A DNA stretch of 64,000 bases from an uncultured Oceanospirillaceae bacterium (GTDB lineage: Bacteria > Pseudomonadota > Gammaproteobacteria > Pseudomonadales > Balneatricaceae). The stretch's first letter is position 1; every line of letters starts with the position of its first letter. This document shows, piece after piece, positions 25,296 to 35,135 of the stretch. A program made the position numbers and the translations under genes. The stretch is taken from assembly GCA_937136055.1 (NCBI GenBank), contig CAKZOD010000027.1:1-64000 (forward strand), given 5' to 3'. Under the pieces are notes generated by a model. That model worked only from the letters and a program-made list of their open reading frames with translations, was not told the DNA's origin and ran no database searches.

Positions 25296-25759
25296 AAATT
25301 TACCTTGCTTTAAAAAATAAAACGATCATAAGAACTCGCTAATTTCGCCTCACAGCTAGCTAAATTGACCTCTTATAATCAAGCGTCTATGTTTGATTCG
25401 GCATTGAGTACCTTTTATCACTACAAGTCGTTCGTATTTGTTCATTCAACATTAAATGCCACTCGCAAAAAAAGTATAGCCCAAAAGATTGCATGTACAA
25501 CTTAGTCACTAAAAAAATCTGCCATGTAACTAAGGTTAATTGTTTGTTCATTAACACATTTCAGCTTCATCCCTAGATTTCAATATGCAAAAATTATATA
25601 AAATAAATTCTTTTATGGGCTGTAGGTTCGAGTTCTCTCTGAATTCTGATAGATCCATTGATGCTCCGCTTATATGCGTGAAAATAAAAGCGCATTAAAG
25701 TAAACTAGCTTCCATTCTTAAGTATCATCAGATGCTCCCTATTTTTTTAAGGATTTTAT
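25296..25759. other. Divergent promoter region between siaB and prmA
   Basis: No gene seen. It should carry promoters for the sia operon (-) and for prmA (+). A GGTTCGAGT at about 25626 resembles a tRNA T-arm, but the flanking bases do not pair and no tRNA can be built. Confidence 0.5.
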
Positions 25760-26653
25760 ATGCCCTGGCTGCAAGTTAAGCTCGAAATATCCCCCTCAAT
25801 CGCAGAACCCTTTGAAGATCTTTTACTCGCCTCTGGTGCTTTGTCAGTAACATACCAAGATACGCAAGATACTCCCATTTACGAGCCAGAGCTGGGTACA
25901 ACTCCTCTGTGGAGTCAAACAACAATCACAGGCTTGTTTGAAGCAGACAACGATATGAAGGCGGTTGAACACTACTTACAACAAGGATTTGAAACCCTTG
26001 ATCCCACAACTTCTTTTCCTAAGTTGCATATTGAAATCCTTGAAGATAAGGATTGGGAACGCGAGTGGATGAAATCCTACCAGCCGATGCAATTTGGCGA
26101 GCGTCTTTGGGTTTGCCCGACATGGTGTGAGCCTCCAAACCCTGATGCGGTTAACTTAATGCTCGATCCAGGCCTTGCCTTTGGTACCGGCACACACCCT
26201 ACCACTGCATTGTGCTTAAGTTGGTTAGACGGCTTAGAGCTAAATGATAAGAGCGTCACTGATTATGGCTGTGGTTCAGGCATATTAGGGGTTGCAGCAC
26301 TTTTATTGGGCGCTAAAACAGTGCTGGCTATCGATATTGATGAGCAGGCACTAAAAGCCACAAATACTAATTTAGAGCGTAATCAGTTAGCATCAAACCG
26401 CCTGCAATGCTTTTTGCCGGAAGATGCGCCACATGAGCGCAGTGAAATTCTAGTCGCCAATATTTTATCTGGGCCGTTAGTGGAGTTAGCACCTGCTATT
26501 GCTTCAAGGGTCGAAACGGGTGGTAAGTTAGCCTTGTCAGGTTTACTAGCCAATCAACAGCAATCTATTGTAGATACTTATAGCGAATGGTTTGAGCTAG
26601 ATCCTTGTCAGGAAAAAGAAGGCTGGATCAGAGTCACAGGTACGAGAAAGTAA
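25760..26653 (+). CDS. prmA: Ribosomal protein L11 methyltransferase
   Basis: S-adenosylmethionine-dependent enzyme that trimethylates ribosomal protein L11. The 297 residues comprise a small N-terminal substrate-recognition domain (about 1–60), a linker helix and a Rossmann methyltransferase domain. The cofactor site shows DPGLAFGTGTHPTT (about 136–149) and VTDYGCGSGILGVAA (about 166–180), with AIDID afterwards. AAGGA precedes the ATG. It opens the prmA–DUF3426–dusB–fis block, whose order is conserved in Pseudomonas and relatives. Confidence 0.96.
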   Translation: MPWLQVKLEISPSIAEPFEDLLLASGALSVTYQDTQDTPIYEPELGTTPLWSQTTITGLFEADNDMKAVEHYLQQGFETLDPTTSFPKLHIEILEDKDWEREWMKSYQPMQFGERLWVCPTWCEPPNPDAVNLMLDPGLAFGTGTHPTTALCLSWLDGLELNDKSVTDYGCGSGILGVAALLLGAKTVLAIDIDEQALKATNTNLERNQLASNRLQCFLPEDAPHERSEILVANILSGPLVELAPAIASRVETGGKLALSGLLANQQQSIVDTYSEWFELDPCQEKEGWIRVTGTRK

Positions 26654-26656
26654 TTG

Positions 26657-27391
26657 ATGTCTAATCTCGCAGTTTACACCACTAGCTGCCCAAGCTGCCT
26701 CACAAAGCAAAAGGTTAACTCCCAAGCTTTCAAACTGGCAGCTGGTAAAGTAAATTGCGCACGCTGTGGCTGCATGTTTGATGCACAAAAACATCGCCAG
26801 CCACCTTTGCCTGTACAGAAAAACTTATCCAAGCCAACTGCCCAACGCAAAGCATCACATACAGCTCCACATGCCACTAGCCCATTGAAGAAAGACAGCT
26901 TCTTCAAAAATAGCTTTCTACCATTTTTAAGCAAAGCCTTTTGGTTTTCTTTGTGCTGTATCTCTCTTAGTGCAGCAACTTATCAGCTGATTATTTATAA
27001 GCAGCAGGAGTGGGTTAACCTTCCTTATCTAAACCCGATTTATCAAAAGCTTGCCAGCATTAATCAAGTAGCACTGCTCGCAAGCGATCATTTTCGACAG
27101 CTCTCTCTTGTTATCGAGCCTGCCAAAGAGTTTAGCAACGCAACTCTTATCGCCTTTAGCTTTCAAAACATCAGCCCACAAGAGCAAGTGCTACCCAAAG
27201 TACAGCTCATCTTCAGTGATTTAAAAGGCAATAAAGTATCACAACGTGTGTTTGAAGCTAGTGAATATCTCAGTGCAGATAGCCGCCTCATTCATAATGT
27301 AGAGCCCGCTGCTATTGTTTCTGCCAAAATTGAAATTCTGCAACCTGCATTGCGTGGAGTGAATTACCAGTTACAACTATTAACGCCTTAG
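26657..27391 (+). CDS. Zinc-ribbon and DUF3426 membrane protein
   Basis: A 244-residue protein with an N-terminal zinc ribbon (CPSC at about 10–13 and CARC at about 34–37), a basic Pro/Lys-rich linker, one transmembrane helix (about 85–110) and a C-terminal DUF3426 domain expected in the periplasm. Function is unknown. I start at the ATG at 26657; an in-frame TTG directly after the prmA stop is less likely. It sits between prmA and dusB, the usual place in related bacteria. Confidence 0.82.
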   Translation: MSNLAVYTTSCPSCLTKQKVNSQAFKLAAGKVNCARCGCMFDAQKHRQPPLPVQKNLSKPTAQRKASHTAPHATSPLKKDSFFKNSFLPFLSKAFWFSLCCISLSAATYQLIIYKQQEWVNLPYLNPIYQKLASINQVALLASDHFRQLSLVIEPAKEFSNATLIAFSFQNISPQEQVLPKVQLIFSDLKGNKVSQRVFEASEYLSADSRLIHNVEPAAIVSAKIEILQPALRGVNYQLQLLTP

Positions 27392-27743
27392 ATTGAGCCT
27401 ATCTTTCCACTCAAAATGCTCTTTTTCGAATGATAGTGCCGCACCTAATACCGCATCTAATACCGCACTTATTTTATTATACAATCGTTCAACACAAACA
27501 TTGATCTAGACACTCACTCAATCCCTATAAAATACGGGGTTATTCGCCACATTTACCACTCTTTACGGCCTATTGGTATACAATTCAATAGTCAAGGAAA
27601 TTCGATCAAAAAACAGGCAAAAAAAGCATGGTTAAACATATTGAAAGTGTGTAAAATTCGCCACCTTCTCGCACTGAGCAGGCTATTTCTCAAGCAAAAC
27701 AGTATCGCTTGAATGTAAACTTAAACGGTAATTAAGGCATTAG
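27392..27743. other. Intergenic region upstream of dusB
   Basis: No gene seen. It should hold the dusB–fis promoter, which in related bacteria is strongly growth-rate controlled. A TTGATC at 27501 with TATAAA at 27526 has a 19-bp spacer and is only a weak promoter candidate. Confidence 0.45.
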
Positions 27744-28730
27744 ATGTTTCAAATTGGTTCTCACACTATAGATAGCAAAGTTATTCTTGCACCTATGGCC
27801 GGTATTACTGATCAGCCTTTTAGACGCTTATGCCGTCAATTAGGTGCTGGGCTCGTCGTTTCTGAAATGGTAACGAGTGATGCCAAGCTATGGAACTCGC
27901 GTAAATCAAGCTTTCGTTTAGTTCACGATACTGAAATAGAGCCAAGATCCGTACAAATTGCCGGTGGTGATGCACAGATGATGGCACAAGCTGCTGTGAT
28001 GAATGTGCAACGTGGTGCTCAAATTATTGATATTAATATGGGTTGCCCAGCCAAAAAGGTGTGTAGTAAAGCAGCGGGCTCTGCACTATTAAAAGATGAG
28101 CCTTTAGTGCGCTCAATTTTAGAAGCGGTTGTCAGTGCTGTTGATGTACCTGTCACGTTAAAGATTAGAACGGGATGGGACAAGCAAAATATCAACGGTG
28201 TCACTATTGCTAAAATGGCTGAAGACATTGGAATTTCAGCACTAGCTGTTCATGGGCGCACACGTGCTTGTGGATTTAAAGGCGATGTTGAATATCAAAC
28301 GATAGCGGATATATCGCAGGTCATTGATATTCCCGTTTTTGCCAATGGCGACATCACTACACCTGAGAAAGCAAAGCAAGTACTTGATTACACTAACGCA
28401 AGTGCTGTAATGCTCGGTAGAGGTGCGCAGGGACGCCCTTGGATCTTTAGAGAAATAAACCATTACCTCGACACAGGCGAGCAATTAGCGAGTATTGAAC
28501 TTTCAGAAATTAAACAGATATTACTCGGACATCTAGAAGCGCTGCATACATTCTATGGAGACTATTTAGGTGTTAGAATTGCACGCAAGCACGTGGCTTG
28601 GTATTTAAACTCAGTTGAAGAGAACAACTTATTTCGCGCTAGCTTTAATAAGCTAGACTGTAGAGATAAACAATTGGCCGCTCTTGAGCAATATTTTGCT
28701 AAGGCTCAACTCAAGAGTGCTGCCGCTTAA
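27744..28730 (+). CDS. dusB: tRNA dihydrouridine synthase B
   Basis: FMN-dependent enzyme that reduces uridine to dihydrouridine in the D-loop of tRNAs. The 328 residues form a TIM barrel plus C-terminal helical domain. Signatures are [17 protein letters not shown] (15–31), [18 protein letters not shown] with the catalytic Cys near 100, [12 protein letters not shown] and the phosphate loop [15 protein letters not shown] precedes the ATG. fis follows within 30 bp, the usual dusB–fis arrangement. Confidence 0.96.
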   Translation: MFQIGSHTIDSKVILAPMAGITDQPFRRLCRQLGAGLVVSEMVTSDAKLWNSRKSSFRLVHDTEIEPRSVQIAGGDAQMMAQAAVMNVQRGAQIIDINMGCPAKKVCSKAAGSALLKDEPLVRSILEAVVSAVDVPVTLKIRTGWDKQNINGVTIAKMAEDIGISALAVHGRTRACGFKGDVEYQTIADISQVIDIPVFANGDITTPEKAKQVLDYTNASAVMLGRGAQGRPWIFREINHYLDTGEQLASIELSEIKQILLGHLEALHTFYGDYLGVRIARKHVAWYLNSVEENNLFRASFNKLDCRDKQLAALEQYFAKAQLKSAAA

Positions 28731-28755
28731 CATTAAATTTCGGATACATTGTCAA

Positions 28756-29046
28756 GTGAACACAATAGAAAACCAATCAGCGAACTTTGCCCCTGTTTCA
28801 AACCCTGTTATCACTCAAGGTCAAACATTAAGAGATAGCGTTGAGGCATCAATGAACAGTTATTTCAGACAGCTAGATGGCCAGCCGGTTACTGATGTCT
28901 ATAAAATGGTTCTTGCTGAAATTGAAGCACCTTTATTAGAAACTGTTATGACATACACTAAAGATAACCAGACTAAAGCTTCTGAGTTACTTGGCTTAAA
29001 CCGCGGTACATTACGCAAAAAGCTAAAAGAATACGGTCTTCTATAA
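28756..29046 (+). CDS. fis: DNA-binding protein Fis
   Basis: Nucleoid-associated protein and activator of rRNA promoters, 96 residues, forming a dimer that bends DNA. The C-terminal helix-turn-helix [26 protein letters not shown] is very close to Escherichia coli Fis; the N-terminal half keeps the [19 protein letters not shown] core. I place the start at GTG 28756, giving the normal Fis length; the frame extends upstream into the end of dusB. There is no strong ribosome site, so expression may rely on coupling to dusB. Confidence 0.95.
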   Translation: MNTIENQSANFAPVSNPVITQGQTLRDSVEASMNSYFRQLDGQPVTDVYKMVLAEIEAPLLETVMTYTKDNQTKASELLGLNRGTLRKKLKEYGLL

Positions 29047-29610
29047 TTAGTACCGTATAAAGCACCAAAATAGCTATTGTCTGTTTCAGTTTTCTGTCAA
29101 ACAATGGCTATTTCTAGCAGTACCCGCTGTCGTATATGTGAATCAATACACGTTTACAAACAGCACATAATGCAACGTAGCCGGGTTTTAAACGACCCAT
29201 ACTAAAGGTCCCAAAATACATGTTTTTAAGTCATACTTTAAGACCACTGAGTTTGTTTGGGCTTAACTCTTTTAGTGAAAGAGAACAGGTTTCGAGTTAA
29301 CGATGATGATTCAGGCACTGTGTCACTTAACATTGTTAAATTACCGATACGCTTCACGCCTAGCATCACTCTCGCACCTTCCACACCTTCTCTCACTACT
29401 GCATTGCATAAATCACACTCGTAATTCACTCGATCTTGTCACTTCTGTTGACACACACCTCCCCTTACAACCCCAATGTGATAAAACACCTTTACTTTGT
29501 GCTATTTCGCCAATGTATTCGGTTTTAACTTGGGCCGGGAAGTGCCACTTTGCACAAATAAGACAAGATCAAATTTCACACTCCTTTTATCAAGAGATTA
29601 TGGCATAACA
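29047..29610. other. Intergenic region between fis and purH
   Basis: No gene seen in 564 bp. It holds a hairpin close after fis and should contain the purH promoter. I looked for a PurR-type operator and saw only a half-like CACGTTTAC near 29150, which is not convincing. Confidence 0.5.
29068..29113 (+). terminator. Putative terminator of dusB–fis
   Basis: AAATAGCTATTGT (29068–29080) pairs with ACAATGGCTATTT (29101–29113) with one wobble, enclosing a 20-base loop. It lies 22 bp after the fis stop. Only three T follow, so it is not a canonical U-tract terminator. Confidence 0.5.
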
Positions 29611-31221
29611 ATGGCTGAGCTAACTTATACCCCTATTCGAAGAGCACTTATCAGTGTTTCAGATAAAACTGGCATCGTTGAGTTTGCCCGTACTTTACAA
29701 AGTTACGGTGTTGAAATTCTATCAACGGGCGGCACATTCAAACTGTTACAGCAAAATGACATTGCGGCGACAGAAGTGTCTGACCACACTAGTTTTCCTG
29801 AAATGATGGACGGCAGAGTGAAAACCTTACACCCTAAAATCCACGGTGGCATTTTAGGAAGACGCGGCAAAGATGACGCGGTAATGGCAGAGCACGACAT
29901 TGCACCTATCGATATGGTTGTTGTTAACCTTTATCCGTTCAAACAAACAATTGAGCGCGATGATTGCACGCTGCCTATGGCAATTGAAAACATCGATATC
30001 GGCGGCCCTACGATGGTGCGCTCAGCGGCCAAAAACCACCGTGATGTTGCTATCGTGGTTAACGCTAGTAGCTATAGCCACATCTTGACGCAACTTGAAC
30101 AGCATCAAGGCCTTAGCTTAACAGATAGATTTGATCTTGCCGTTCAAGCGTTTGAACACACAGCTGCATATGATGGCATGATTGCAAATTATTTAGGTGC
30201 AGTGATTGAGGGCGAGCAAGACATCACAGGTGAAGCTGAGCAAACCGTTGATGCCAGCGCATTCCCGCGCACTTTCAACAGCCACTTTATCAAAGCACAA
30301 GATATGCGCTACGGCGAAAACAGCCACCAGCAATCTGCTTTTTATGTTGAAGCAAACCCTACAGAAGCTTCTGTCAGCACTGCTAAGCAGCTACAAGGTA
30401 AAGCGCTTTCTTATAACAATGTGGCTGATACAGATGCAGCACTTGAATGTGTTAAGTCTTTTGATGAGCCTGCGTGTGTTATCGTCAAGCACGCTAACCC
30501 TTGTGGGGTTGCCATTTCTGATAACATTCTTGATGCGTACAACCTTGCCTATGCAACAGATCCTACTTCAGCATTTGGTGGAATTATCGCTTTCAACCGC
30601 CCGTTAGATGCCAAAACAGCAAGTGCAATTATTGAGCGCCAATTCGTAGAAGTGATCATTGCACCAAGCATTGATGAGTCTGCAAAACCAGTACTAGAAG
30701 CGAAAACAAACGTCAGAGTTTTAATTTGCGGTGAGTTCAGTGAAACACCTGTTGCAGGCCTTGATTATAAACGTGTCAATGGCGGCTTATTAGTGCAAGA
30801 TAGAGACATGGGCGTTATTACTGAAGACGATTTAAAAATCGTTACTAAGGTACAGCCGACAGCTGAACAAATTAAAGACCTACTGTTCTGCTGGAAAATT
30901 GCTAAATTTGTCAAATCAAACGCGATTGTTTATGCAAGAGACGGCCAAAGCATTGGTATAGGTGCAGGCCAAATGAGCCGCGTATACAGTGCTAAAGTTG
31001 CCAATATTAAGGCCGCGGATGAAGGCCTTCAAGTTGCAGGTTCTGTGATGGCATCAGATGCTTTCTTCCCATTCAGCGATGGTATTGAAGCGGCTGCAGC
31101 GGCCGGTATTAAAGCCGTTATCCAACCAGGTGGATCTATGCGTGATGACGAAGTTATCGCCGCTGCCGATGCCGCTGGAATGGCCATGGTATTCACTGGA
31201 ATGCGCCACTTTAGACACTAA
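29611..31221 (+). CDS. purH: Bifunctional AICAR transformylase/IMP cyclohydrolase
   Basis: Catalyses the last two steps of IMP synthesis: formyl transfer to AICAR and ring closure. The N-terminal part (about 1–200) is an MGS-like cyclohydrolase domain with [17 protein letters not shown]; the larger C-terminal part is the AICAR transformylase with [12 protein letters not shown] and the end sequence [13 protein letters not shown]...FTGMRHFRH typical of the family. I start at the ATG at 29611 ([13 protein letters not shown]); the frame continues 38 codons upstream without similarity. purD follows after about 115 bp, so both are probably in one operon. Confidence 0.97.
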   Translation: MAELTYTPIRRALISVSDKTGIVEFARTLQSYGVEILSTGGTFKLLQQNDIAATEVSDHTSFPEMMDGRVKTLHPKIHGGILGRRGKDDAVMAEHDIAPIDMVVVNLYPFKQTIERDDCTLPMAIENIDIGGPTMVRSAAKNHRDVAIVVNASSYSHILTQLEQHQGLSLTDRFDLAVQAFEHTAAYDGMIANYLGAVIEGEQDITGEAEQTVDASAFPRTFNSHFIKAQDMRYGENSHQQSAFYVEANPTEASVSTAKQLQGKALSYNNVADTDAALECVKSFDEPACVIVKHANPCGVAISDNILDAYNLAYATDPTSAFGGIIAFNRPLDAKTASAIIERQFVEVIIAPSIDESAKPVLEAKTNVRVLICGEFSETPVAGLDYKRVNGGLLVQDRDMGVITEDDLKIVTKVQPTAEQIKDLLFCWKIAKFVKSNAIVYARDGQSIGIGAGQMSRVYSAKVANIKAADEGLQVAGSVMASDAFFPFSDGIEAAAAAGIKAVIQPGGSMRDDEVIAAADAAGMAMVFTGMRHFRH

Positions 31222-31337
31222 TTTTTCAGCAAAGACCTGAGCATCAAACGGACACTAATAAGTGATTTTCACGATCCCTTATTAAAATTTATTGCTATTT
31301 GTCGAGCTTCAGGTTTTAGCATGTATTGGAGAAAACA

Positions 31338-32624
31338 ATGAATGTACTTATTTTAGGATCAGGCGGGCGCGAACATGCTCTTGCGTGGTCTGCTGCACAA
31401 GATGACAAAGTTGATACTGTATTTGTAGCTCCGGGTAATGGTGGTACAGCTACAGAAGCAAAAATGAAAAACATCGCACTGGATATTATGAATTCAGAGC
31501 AGCTGATTGAATTTGCACAAAACAATGATATCGGATTAACAATTGTTGGCCCTGAAGCGCCATTAGTTAATGGTGTTGTCGATGCCTTTCGTGCAAAAGG
31601 GCTTGCGATTTTTGGCCCAACTGCCGCAGCTGCGCAACTTGAGGGCTCTAAAGCTTTTAGTAAAGACTTCTTGGCGCGCCAGAAAATTCCAACGGCCTTC
31701 TACCAAAACTTTACAGAAATAGAGCCGGCGATTGCTTATGTTAATAAAATTGGTGCGCCTATCGTTGTAAAAGCTGACGGGTTAGCAGCTGGCAAAGGCG
31801 TAATCGTTGCAATGACCATCGCTGAAGCTGAAGATGCTGTTCGCGATATGCTAGCGGGTAATATGTTTGGCGATGCGGGTTCACGTGTTGTTATTGAAGA
31901 GTTCTTAACCGGCGAAGAAGCATCATTCATCGTTATGGTTGACGGCGATAATGTATTGCCGATGGCAACTAGCCAAGATCATAAGCGCGTCGGCGATAAA
32001 GACACTGGGCCAAACACTGGCGGCATGGGTGCATACTCTCCAGCGCCTGTTGTGACCGATGAAATTCATCAGCGCATTATGGAACAAGTCATTTACCCAA
32101 CCGTTAACGGCATGAAAGAAGAAGGTCACGAGTACACCGGCTTTCTTTATGCAGGGCTTATGATTGACGAGCAGGGCCAACCAAAAGTGATTGAGTTTAA
32201 CTGCCGCTTCGGTGACCCTGAAACACAGCCAATTATGCTGCGCTTGAAAACCAGCATTGTTGATATGTGTAACGCTGCATTGGCTAAAAGTTTTGATGAG
32301 TTATCCGTTGAATGGGATTCACGCCCTGCCGTTGGCATTGTGATGGCCGCTGGCGGTTACCCTGCAAGCTATGCTTCTGGTGATACTATCAGCTTGAATA
32401 CAAGCAACAGCAGCTCTACAAAAGTCTTCCATGCAGGTACTCGCCTTGAAGGTGAGAACTTAGTGACAAGTGGTGGACGCGTTCTTTGTGTTGCCTCTTT
32501 AGGTGACAATGTAACTGATGCGCAAAAGCAAGCGTATGCTACGGTAAAAGAAATCCAATGGGATAAAGCTTTCTACCGTTCAGATATTGCTTATCGCGCT
32601 ATTGCTAGAGAGCAACAGAAGTAA
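31338..32624 (+). CDS. purD: Phosphoribosylamine–glycine ligase (GAR synthetase)
   Basis: Second enzyme of purine synthesis, joining glycine to phosphoribosylamine with ATP. The 428 residues begin with the family signature [14 protein letters not shown], continue with an ATP-grasp domain ([13 protein letters not shown] at about 136–148) and the metal-binding end [16 protein letters not shown] lies six bases before the ATG at 31338, which I prefer to an upstream TTG. It follows purH, the usual order. Confidence 0.97.
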   Translation: MNVLILGSGGREHALAWSAAQDDKVDTVFVAPGNGGTATEAKMKNIALDIMNSEQLIEFAQNNDIGLTIVGPEAPLVNGVVDAFRAKGLAIFGPTAAAAQLEGSKAFSKDFLARQKIPTAFYQNFTEIEPAIAYVNKIGAPIVVKADGLAAGKGVIVAMTIAEAEDAVRDMLAGNMFGDAGSRVVIEEFLTGEEASFIVMVDGDNVLPMATSQDHKRVGDKDTGPNTGGMGAYSPAPVVTDEIHQRIMEQVIYPTVNGMKEEGHEYTGFLYAGLMIDEQGQPKVIEFNCRFGDPETQPIMLRLKTSIVDMCNAALAKSFDELSVEWDSRPAVGIVMAAGGYPASYASGDTISLNTSNSSSTKVFHAGTRLEGENLVTSGGRVLCVASLGDNVTDAQKQAYATVKEIQWDKAFYRSDIAYRAIAREQQK

Positions 32625-33041
32625 ATAAATCACTCCCTAACACTTTAATTGTTGGGGAGTGACTCTTAACATATCCTTAGCGCAACTCGGCGCTGCTTTG
32701 CTACACATTTCCCTCCTTCCCCTCTCATTTTTTCACTCAACGCCAATATTAAAAACTTCCGACAAAAGTGATTAACCCATATCACTTTAATCACACCTGT
32801 AAACCTTGTGTATTATCGACAAAGGCTTTACTCAAGCTATAGAGATAGATAGTATTGTTGGACGCTCAGAACTCTCTTTAGGCTATTGATAAATGTCCAC
32901 TTAATGAGGATCGAAATCAGTATGCTATCGCTAAACCTTTTTATCATAGAGAGAAAATACGACGGCGTAATACCAATTTTATATTGCATTGACGATGCAA
33001 ATTTTTTAACTTTCCTTATTTATGGATTTAATGTGTTTTTC
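32625..33041. other. Intergenic region between purD and the TPR lipoprotein gene
   Basis: Apart from the terminator hairpin at 32631–32661 I see no gene. The frame of the lipoprotein gene continues upstream to 32886 but without sense as a protein start. Confidence 0.5.
32631..32661 (+). terminator. Terminator hairpin of purH–purD
   Basis: CACTCCCTAACA (32631–32642) pairs with TGTTGGGGAGTG (32650–32661) through 12 bp with one wobble and a 7-base loop, seven bases after the purD stop. It is stable but has no U-tract. Confidence 0.6.
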
Positions 33042-34541
33042 ATGGATTTTAAACGAACTAAATTAACCGTTTTAATCACCACAATTATCGCCACTGGTTG
33101 TAGTGCCAATAAACTCGAATCTAAAACGCAAGATACGGAATATTGCCGTAATGGAGGTGAATCAAGCGAATATAGCTGTAACCCTGCCCAGGCGAATGAT
33201 GTCAATCCCAAAACGGCGACAGCGAATAATCCAAACACTGAAGCTTGGATGAACTCAAAGCTATCGGATATTAAATCTTGGTTAAAAACCATAAAGGAAA
33301 ACCCGAATACACCAATCAGCGATGGGAAAACATCTAACGCTGCTATGATGGTTCGCAACCCTGCAGCGACAAATCCCGAGCTAATTCGCATTGAAGCACT
33401 TACTCAAAATGGTGATCATCGCACAGCAATGGCGGCGATCAACACTTACCTGTCGAACAACCCAGATAATTTAGAAGCTGAGCTAACCAAAGGCTTAGTG
33501 TTAATTAACATGAACCAAAATGCTGAAGCTGAAGCACTGCTTCGCAATGCGATCACGCGTCACCCAACATCGCCTGAGCTTTACAACAATTTAGCCGTTA
33601 TCTACTCAAACAAAGGTGATTATGGCAAGGCCATAGAAACGCTACTACTCGCGTTTTCAACACACCCAAGCTATGCACAAGTCAATGAAAACTTACGGGA
33701 AGTTTATGCATCAGTAGCATCCCTTGCCTATAACAGAGCGCTCGATTTAGACTCTGATAAAAAGCTGACTCCAGAGCTCGTTGTGTTAAGAAGAACGTCT
33801 GTACAAAGCTTGCCTGCAATGACCCAGACATCATTAAGTACTGTTGCTTCAAACACACATCGCGTTAACAACACCCCTAAAGCACGCGCGAATACTTCAC
33901 TTGCGACAAGTAAATTGTCAGCTAATGACATCCGCACTGTTCAAACTGAAAAGCAAAAGGCTCAGTCACTAGCACTTGCTAAAGCTGCTGCAAACGCCGA
34001 AAAGACAAAACCTGTTGTTGTTAGCAACAGCGCGACAAAACAAGTTAACTTGCCATTGCCTGAGCTTAAAGACTCTGAACCAGAGCAGGAAATTGCCAAG
34101 CTAAAAATCAAGCCGAAGCCTATTCCCAAAACAGCGATTAAGAAAAGCGTCGTTAGAGTTGATAACAACCGCTCTCCTAAAACGGCAAAAGCCCCTGGTA
34201 GCAGCACACTAGCGGCCGTGAAAGCTGTTAACCGCTGGAGCTGGACTTGGACATCGCAAAACGTTAACGCATACTTAGGCTCATACGTTGCCAACTACAA
34301 ACCCAAAGCGAGTGTCAGTAACACGCAGTGGAGAAAAGTACGTACGCAACGTTTAACAAAGCCGTCATTTATCAAAGTTCAGCTTTCAAATGTTAAAAGT
34401 AAACGTATTGGTAATGACTTAGTGGAAGTGACTTTTTTGCAAAAGTACCAAGCTAATACTTACAAAGACCAAACTAACAAACGCTTGTTGATGAAGAAAG
34501 TCGGACAGCGCTGGTTAATCAGCAAAGAGCAAAACATCTAA
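33042..34541 (+). CDS. TPR lipoprotein with Cds6-like C-terminal domain
   Basis: A 499-residue predicted lipoprotein. The lipobox IATGC places the lipid on Cys20. A tetratricopeptide region (about 110–215, with AAINTYLSNNPDNLEAELTKGL and LYNNLAVIYSNKGDY) is followed by a low-complexity Ala/Lys/Ser linker and a C-terminal domain (about 400–499) beginning WSWTWTSQNVNAYLGSY. That domain resembles the NTF2-like (Cds6-like) domain found at the ends of some L,D-transpeptidases, but there is no catalytic YkuD domain here. I infer a role near peptidoglycan. The start is the ATG at 33042, which yields the lipoprotein signal, though no ribosome site is visible. Confidence 0.75.
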   Translation: MDFKRTKLTVLITTIIATGCSANKLESKTQDTEYCRNGGESSEYSCNPAQANDVNPKTATANNPNTEAWMNSKLSDIKSWLKTIKENPNTPISDGKTSNAAMMVRNPAATNPELIRIEALTQNGDHRTAMAAINTYLSNNPDNLEAELTKGLVLINMNQNAEAEALLRNAITRHPTSPELYNNLAVIYSNKGDYGKAIETLLLAFSTHPSYAQVNENLREVYASVASLAYNRALDLDSDKKLTPELVVLRRTSVQSLPAMTQTSLSTVASNTHRVNNTPKARANTSLATSKLSANDIRTVQTEKQKAQSLALAKAAANAEKTKPVVVSNSATKQVNLPLPELKDSEPEQEIAKLKIKPKPIPKTAIKKSVVRVDNNRSPKTAKAPGSSTLAAVKAVNRWSWTWTSQNVNAYLGSYVANYKPKASVSNTQWRKVRTQRLTKPSFIKVQLSNVKSKRIGNDLVEVTFLQKYQANTYKDQTNKRLLMKKVGQRWLISKEQNI

Positions 34542-34565
34542 AGCTTTTTGCAACTGCACCAATAA

Positions 34566-34596
34566 CATCGCAATGTCATTATTTGACATTGCGATG
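34566..34596 (+). terminator. Perfect hairpin after the TPR lipoprotein gene
   Basis: CATCGCAATGTCA (34566–34578) and TGACATTGCGATG (34584–34596) form a perfect 13-bp stem with a 5-base loop, 24 bp after the stop codon. It is followed by CCCCCTC and not by a U-tract. Confidence 0.6.
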
Positions 34597-34629
34597 CCCC
34601 CTCAACTTTTGCACAATGAATAACACCTC

Positions 34630-35064
34630 ATGACAATCAATATCACCTGCCCTAGCTGTAACACCACAAACCGTATTCCAAAAGCTCGTTTAGCTGACAA
34701 ACCCAGCTGCGGCAAATGCAAACAAAGCATCTTTAATGGATCACCTACGGATTTAACATCTGCCAATTACACCAAACTAGTGATCAATAGCGAGCTTCCT
34801 GTATTAATCGACTGCTGGGCAAGCTGGTGTGGTCCGTGCCAGCAGTTTGCTCCTATCTTCGATCAAGCTGCCAAGGCTTTAGAGCCTAATGTTAGGCTAC
34901 TTAAGCTGGACACTGAAGCCCAACAAAGTATTGCCGCTCAATGGAGCATTCGATCTATTCCCACCTTGCTACTCTTTAAACAAGGAAAAGAAGTTGCCAG
35001 AAGCTCTGGAGCGATGTCCTTATCAGATTTAAAGAATTGGCTAAAAGCGCAAGGGATAGCGTAA
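34630..35064 (+). CDS. trxC: Thioredoxin 2
   Basis: Cytoplasmic disulphide reductase of 144 residues. The N-terminal zinc finger (CPSC at 7–10 and CGKC at 27–30) sets it apart from thioredoxin 1; the thioredoxin fold follows with the active site WCGPC (about 66–70) and the cis-proline loop IRSIPT. TrxC is often part of the oxidative-stress response. The gene appears to be transcribed alone and converges with a solute-binding protein gene. Confidence 0.95.
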   Translation: MTINITCPSCNTTNRIPKARLADKPSCGKCKQSIFNGSPTDLTSANYTKLVINSELPVLIDCWASWCGPCQQFAPIFDQAAKALEPNVRLLKLDTEAQQSIAAQWSIRSIPTLLLFKQGKEVARSSGAMSLSDLKNWLKAQGIA

Positions 35065-35093
35065 AAAAGCGTTAGATAATTCTATAATGATCA

Positions 35094-35131
35094 GTGCAGG
35101 CATTAGCACCGGTTTATAAAAGCGCCTGCAC
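35094..35131. terminator. Putative bidirectional terminator
   Basis: GTGCAGGC (35094–35101) pairs perfectly with GCCTGCAC (35124–35131), between the convergent trxC and solute-binding protein genes. The loop is long (22 bases) and no U-tract is present, so this is a candidate only. Confidence 0.45.
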
Positions 35132-35135
35132 ATAA

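Noticed and set aside
25616..25650. tRNA-like GGTTCGAGT
   Set aside because: The T-arm text is there, but the neighbouring bases do not form the T stem and no anticodon or acceptor stem can be placed around it.
29047..29610. PurR operator before purH
   Set aside because: Only a half-like CGTTTAC is visible; the symmetric second half is missing.
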